From assembly GCA_964019695.1 (NCBI GenBank), contig OZ026526.1:9629254-9693253 (forward strand): DNA of 64,000 nt, in the 5' to 3' direction. The notes beneath the pieces were generated by a model. That model did no database searches, had not been told where the DNA came from, and saw nothing but the letters and a program-made list of their open reading frames with translations. The translations under genes were made by a program, and so were the position numbers. The DNA comes from Loripinus fragilis (taxonomy: Eukaryota; Mollusca; Bivalvia; Lucinida; Lucinidae). This document shows, in pieces, positions 62,490 through 64,000 of the stretch (position 1 is the stretch's first letter; each line of letters starts with the position of its first letter).

Positions 62490-63806
62490 TTAAATTCAAT
62501 ACAGTATTGATATTGGTCGAAGAATGTAGTATTATACTCCATTGGCTATTGTTATCCCAACCAAGTTGTTTTGAGAGCAGCAGTCAAAGCATTTATGTTG
62601 ATCTTTTTTCAAACCACCATTACAGTATTCTTGCCAAAAAACTGTATTTTTTGATTCTGCTAGTGCCTTTCCAGATAAAGATAAAAATAGTTCATATAGG
62701 TCTTTCAGCACTTTTTCGTTTGGGTTAAGCAGTGAAATGTATAAGTGGTTAAGATTTGAAAGTATAAGATGTTTTATGACAGTAATATTAATACTGCATA
62801 AAAGTGTGATACCTCTACGGTTCCAATTATTATTCTAAATTTTATGTTAGATATCTTATCAGAAAAGTTCAGAGCCAATATGTTGTCCAGATCAGCGTCA
62901 AATGTAATTCCTAATAGCTTAAATTTGTCTACTCCCCAATTTAGTTTCCATTTGGCTTTTATAGAGTCAGCTAGTGCTATACTTTTTTTTAACAAATGTG
63001 TTTTTGAGAAATTTACTTTAAGGCCTGAATTATTTGCATAATTTTCTGGTTCGTTTAATGCTTCATTTAGAGATTCTACCGATCCGTCCAGTATGAATGA
63101 TATATCATCAGCGTATTGAGTTAGAATGAATTCTTTATTATTGATGTTTATTCCTTTATTTGTTTAGTCATTCCTTATTTTCATTGCTATAATTTCTGCA
63201 CAAAATATAAATAGAAATTCGAAAATTGGGTCTTCCTGTTTACTTCCTCGTTCAGTGTAAAAGAAGCAGGAGAGTTTGTCACTTTGATCAATAGCTGCTT
63301 GGGTTTTGTTCGAAAAGTTGATATCCATTAAACTATCTAAAGACCAAAATTAAATGATTTGAGTATATTTTTTCATAAATGTCCAAACAGTGAATCAAAC
63401 CTTTTCGAAGTCTAACAGATGTAATGGTCCTGGATTTTTTCTAATCCGCAAATGGCATTAAATCGTAAACTAGTTGTGTACTATCCCCGATGTACCTACC
63501 TGATATAAAGCCTGGCTAATCTTTACTGGTAAGTTTGCCAATGAATGTTTTTATGCAATTAGCTAATGAGGCAGAGGCTATTTTGTAAACAGGATTTAAT
63601 AGACATATTGGTCTGTAGTTGGTTAATTTTTGTCTTGACTTGTTTTCCTTGTATACAAAAGTGATTATACATAGTCTTAGAATTAAAGAAAATTCTCCTT
63701 TGCTGTAACTATAAATCACTGATCGCATTGCGAAAATTCCCATTGTTTCCAGAAAACTTTGGAAAATTTGCTCAAAAAAGCGTCTGTTCTGGGACTTTTT
63801 TTGCAT
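62490..63806 (-). pseudogene. L1/Tx1-like LINE reverse transcriptase fragment
   Basis: Minus-strand blocks in order: RQKLTNYRPICLLNPVYKIA (63516-63806), a degraded DFEKV region, TERGSKQEDPIFEFLFIFCA (about 63220), the intact catalytic QYADDISFILDGSVESLNEA with YADD at 63104-63115, and WGVDKFKLLGITFDADLDNI (62774-62995). It ends with EKVLKDLYELF and WQEYCNGGLK (about 62600-62690). Several frameshifts and stops; the 5' endonuclease is absent. Confidence 0.85.
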
Positions 63807-64000
63807 ATTTTTAGATCTTTAATTAGTTAAGACATAATATAATGTCTCCCTCTAGCAGCTTTGAGTCATTGTCTGATAGTCTAGGTAAATTTGTGTTTTT
63901 AAGTATTATTTTAGATTTATTTCAGTTAGTGGGTCGTCTTTATTACTTTATATATTTGTAAGAATTTTCAGCTTCTCTTAAAATGTCACTTTAATCTGTA
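63807..64000. other. Right edge, upstream LINE remnant not readable
   Basis: AT-rich; probably a continuation of the decayed L1-like element, but no motif is visible. Confidence 0.3.

Noticed and set aside
1..64000. CRISPR arrays, bacterial operons, rRNA genes
   Set aside because: None seen. Tandem repeats lack regular unique spacers, and all gene evidence is spliced and eukaryotic.

Overview
The window looks like nuclear DNA of a bilaterian animal, most likely a bivalve mollusc. It is AT-rich and intron-rich, and crowded with small foldback elements, tRNA-headed SINEs, Penelope-like and LINE reverse transcriptases, and tandem repeats built on the TGACCTTGACC word. A freshwater or marine mussel is my guess, from memory of such repeats rather than from a search. 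There is no bacterial operon structure, rRNA or CRISPR. Most long open frames here are transposon remnants or shadows; the host genes are made of short exons.

Two host genes can be assembled exon by exon, both on the minus strand. Gene 1 (24391 down to 1641, six coding exons, 147 codons plus stop) encodes a myosin essential light chain of the non-muscle/cytoplasmic type (MYL6 or Drosophila Mlc-c class). All splice phases fit, and the first coding exon holds only the ATG. Gene 2 (55562 down to 45086, five coding exons, 342 codons plus stop) encodes a protein I do not recognise with confidence: an acidic N-terminus, a Lys/Arg-rich stretch, a helical/coiled-coil centre, a basic cluster and a C-terminal array of six 7-residue repeats. 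A possible divergent plus-strand first exon lies at 56243-56343.

Layout. 1-1640: 3' UTR and flank of gene 1 with foldbacks. 1641-24391: gene 1; its 11.9-kb intron 3855/15816 holds a hAT element carrying a nested Helentron-like tandem-repeat element, SINEs, a 5'-truncated LINE with target duplication and several MITEs. 24600-31830: three or more broken non-LTR retrotransposons in both orientations. 32100-41210: an inverted-repeat element rich in GGGGCAAAATGATAC words, a 6-kb region with interlocked identical direct repeats around higher-order tandem arrays, a small MITE with a 9-bp target duplication, and a Penelope-like 3' fragment. 41400-44510: SINEs, foldbacks and a hAT MITE. 45086-55562: gene 2, with a decayed Penelope-like element and a TTAA-flanked element in its introns. 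55563-59700: putative promoter region, palindrome and minisatellites. 59748-64000: a Penelope-like reverse transcriptase fragment, a terminal-inverted-repeat element and an L1-like LINE fragment.

The host genes are not obviously linked in function. The rest of the sequence records nested transposition, and several insertions can be dated relative to each other by intact target site duplications.
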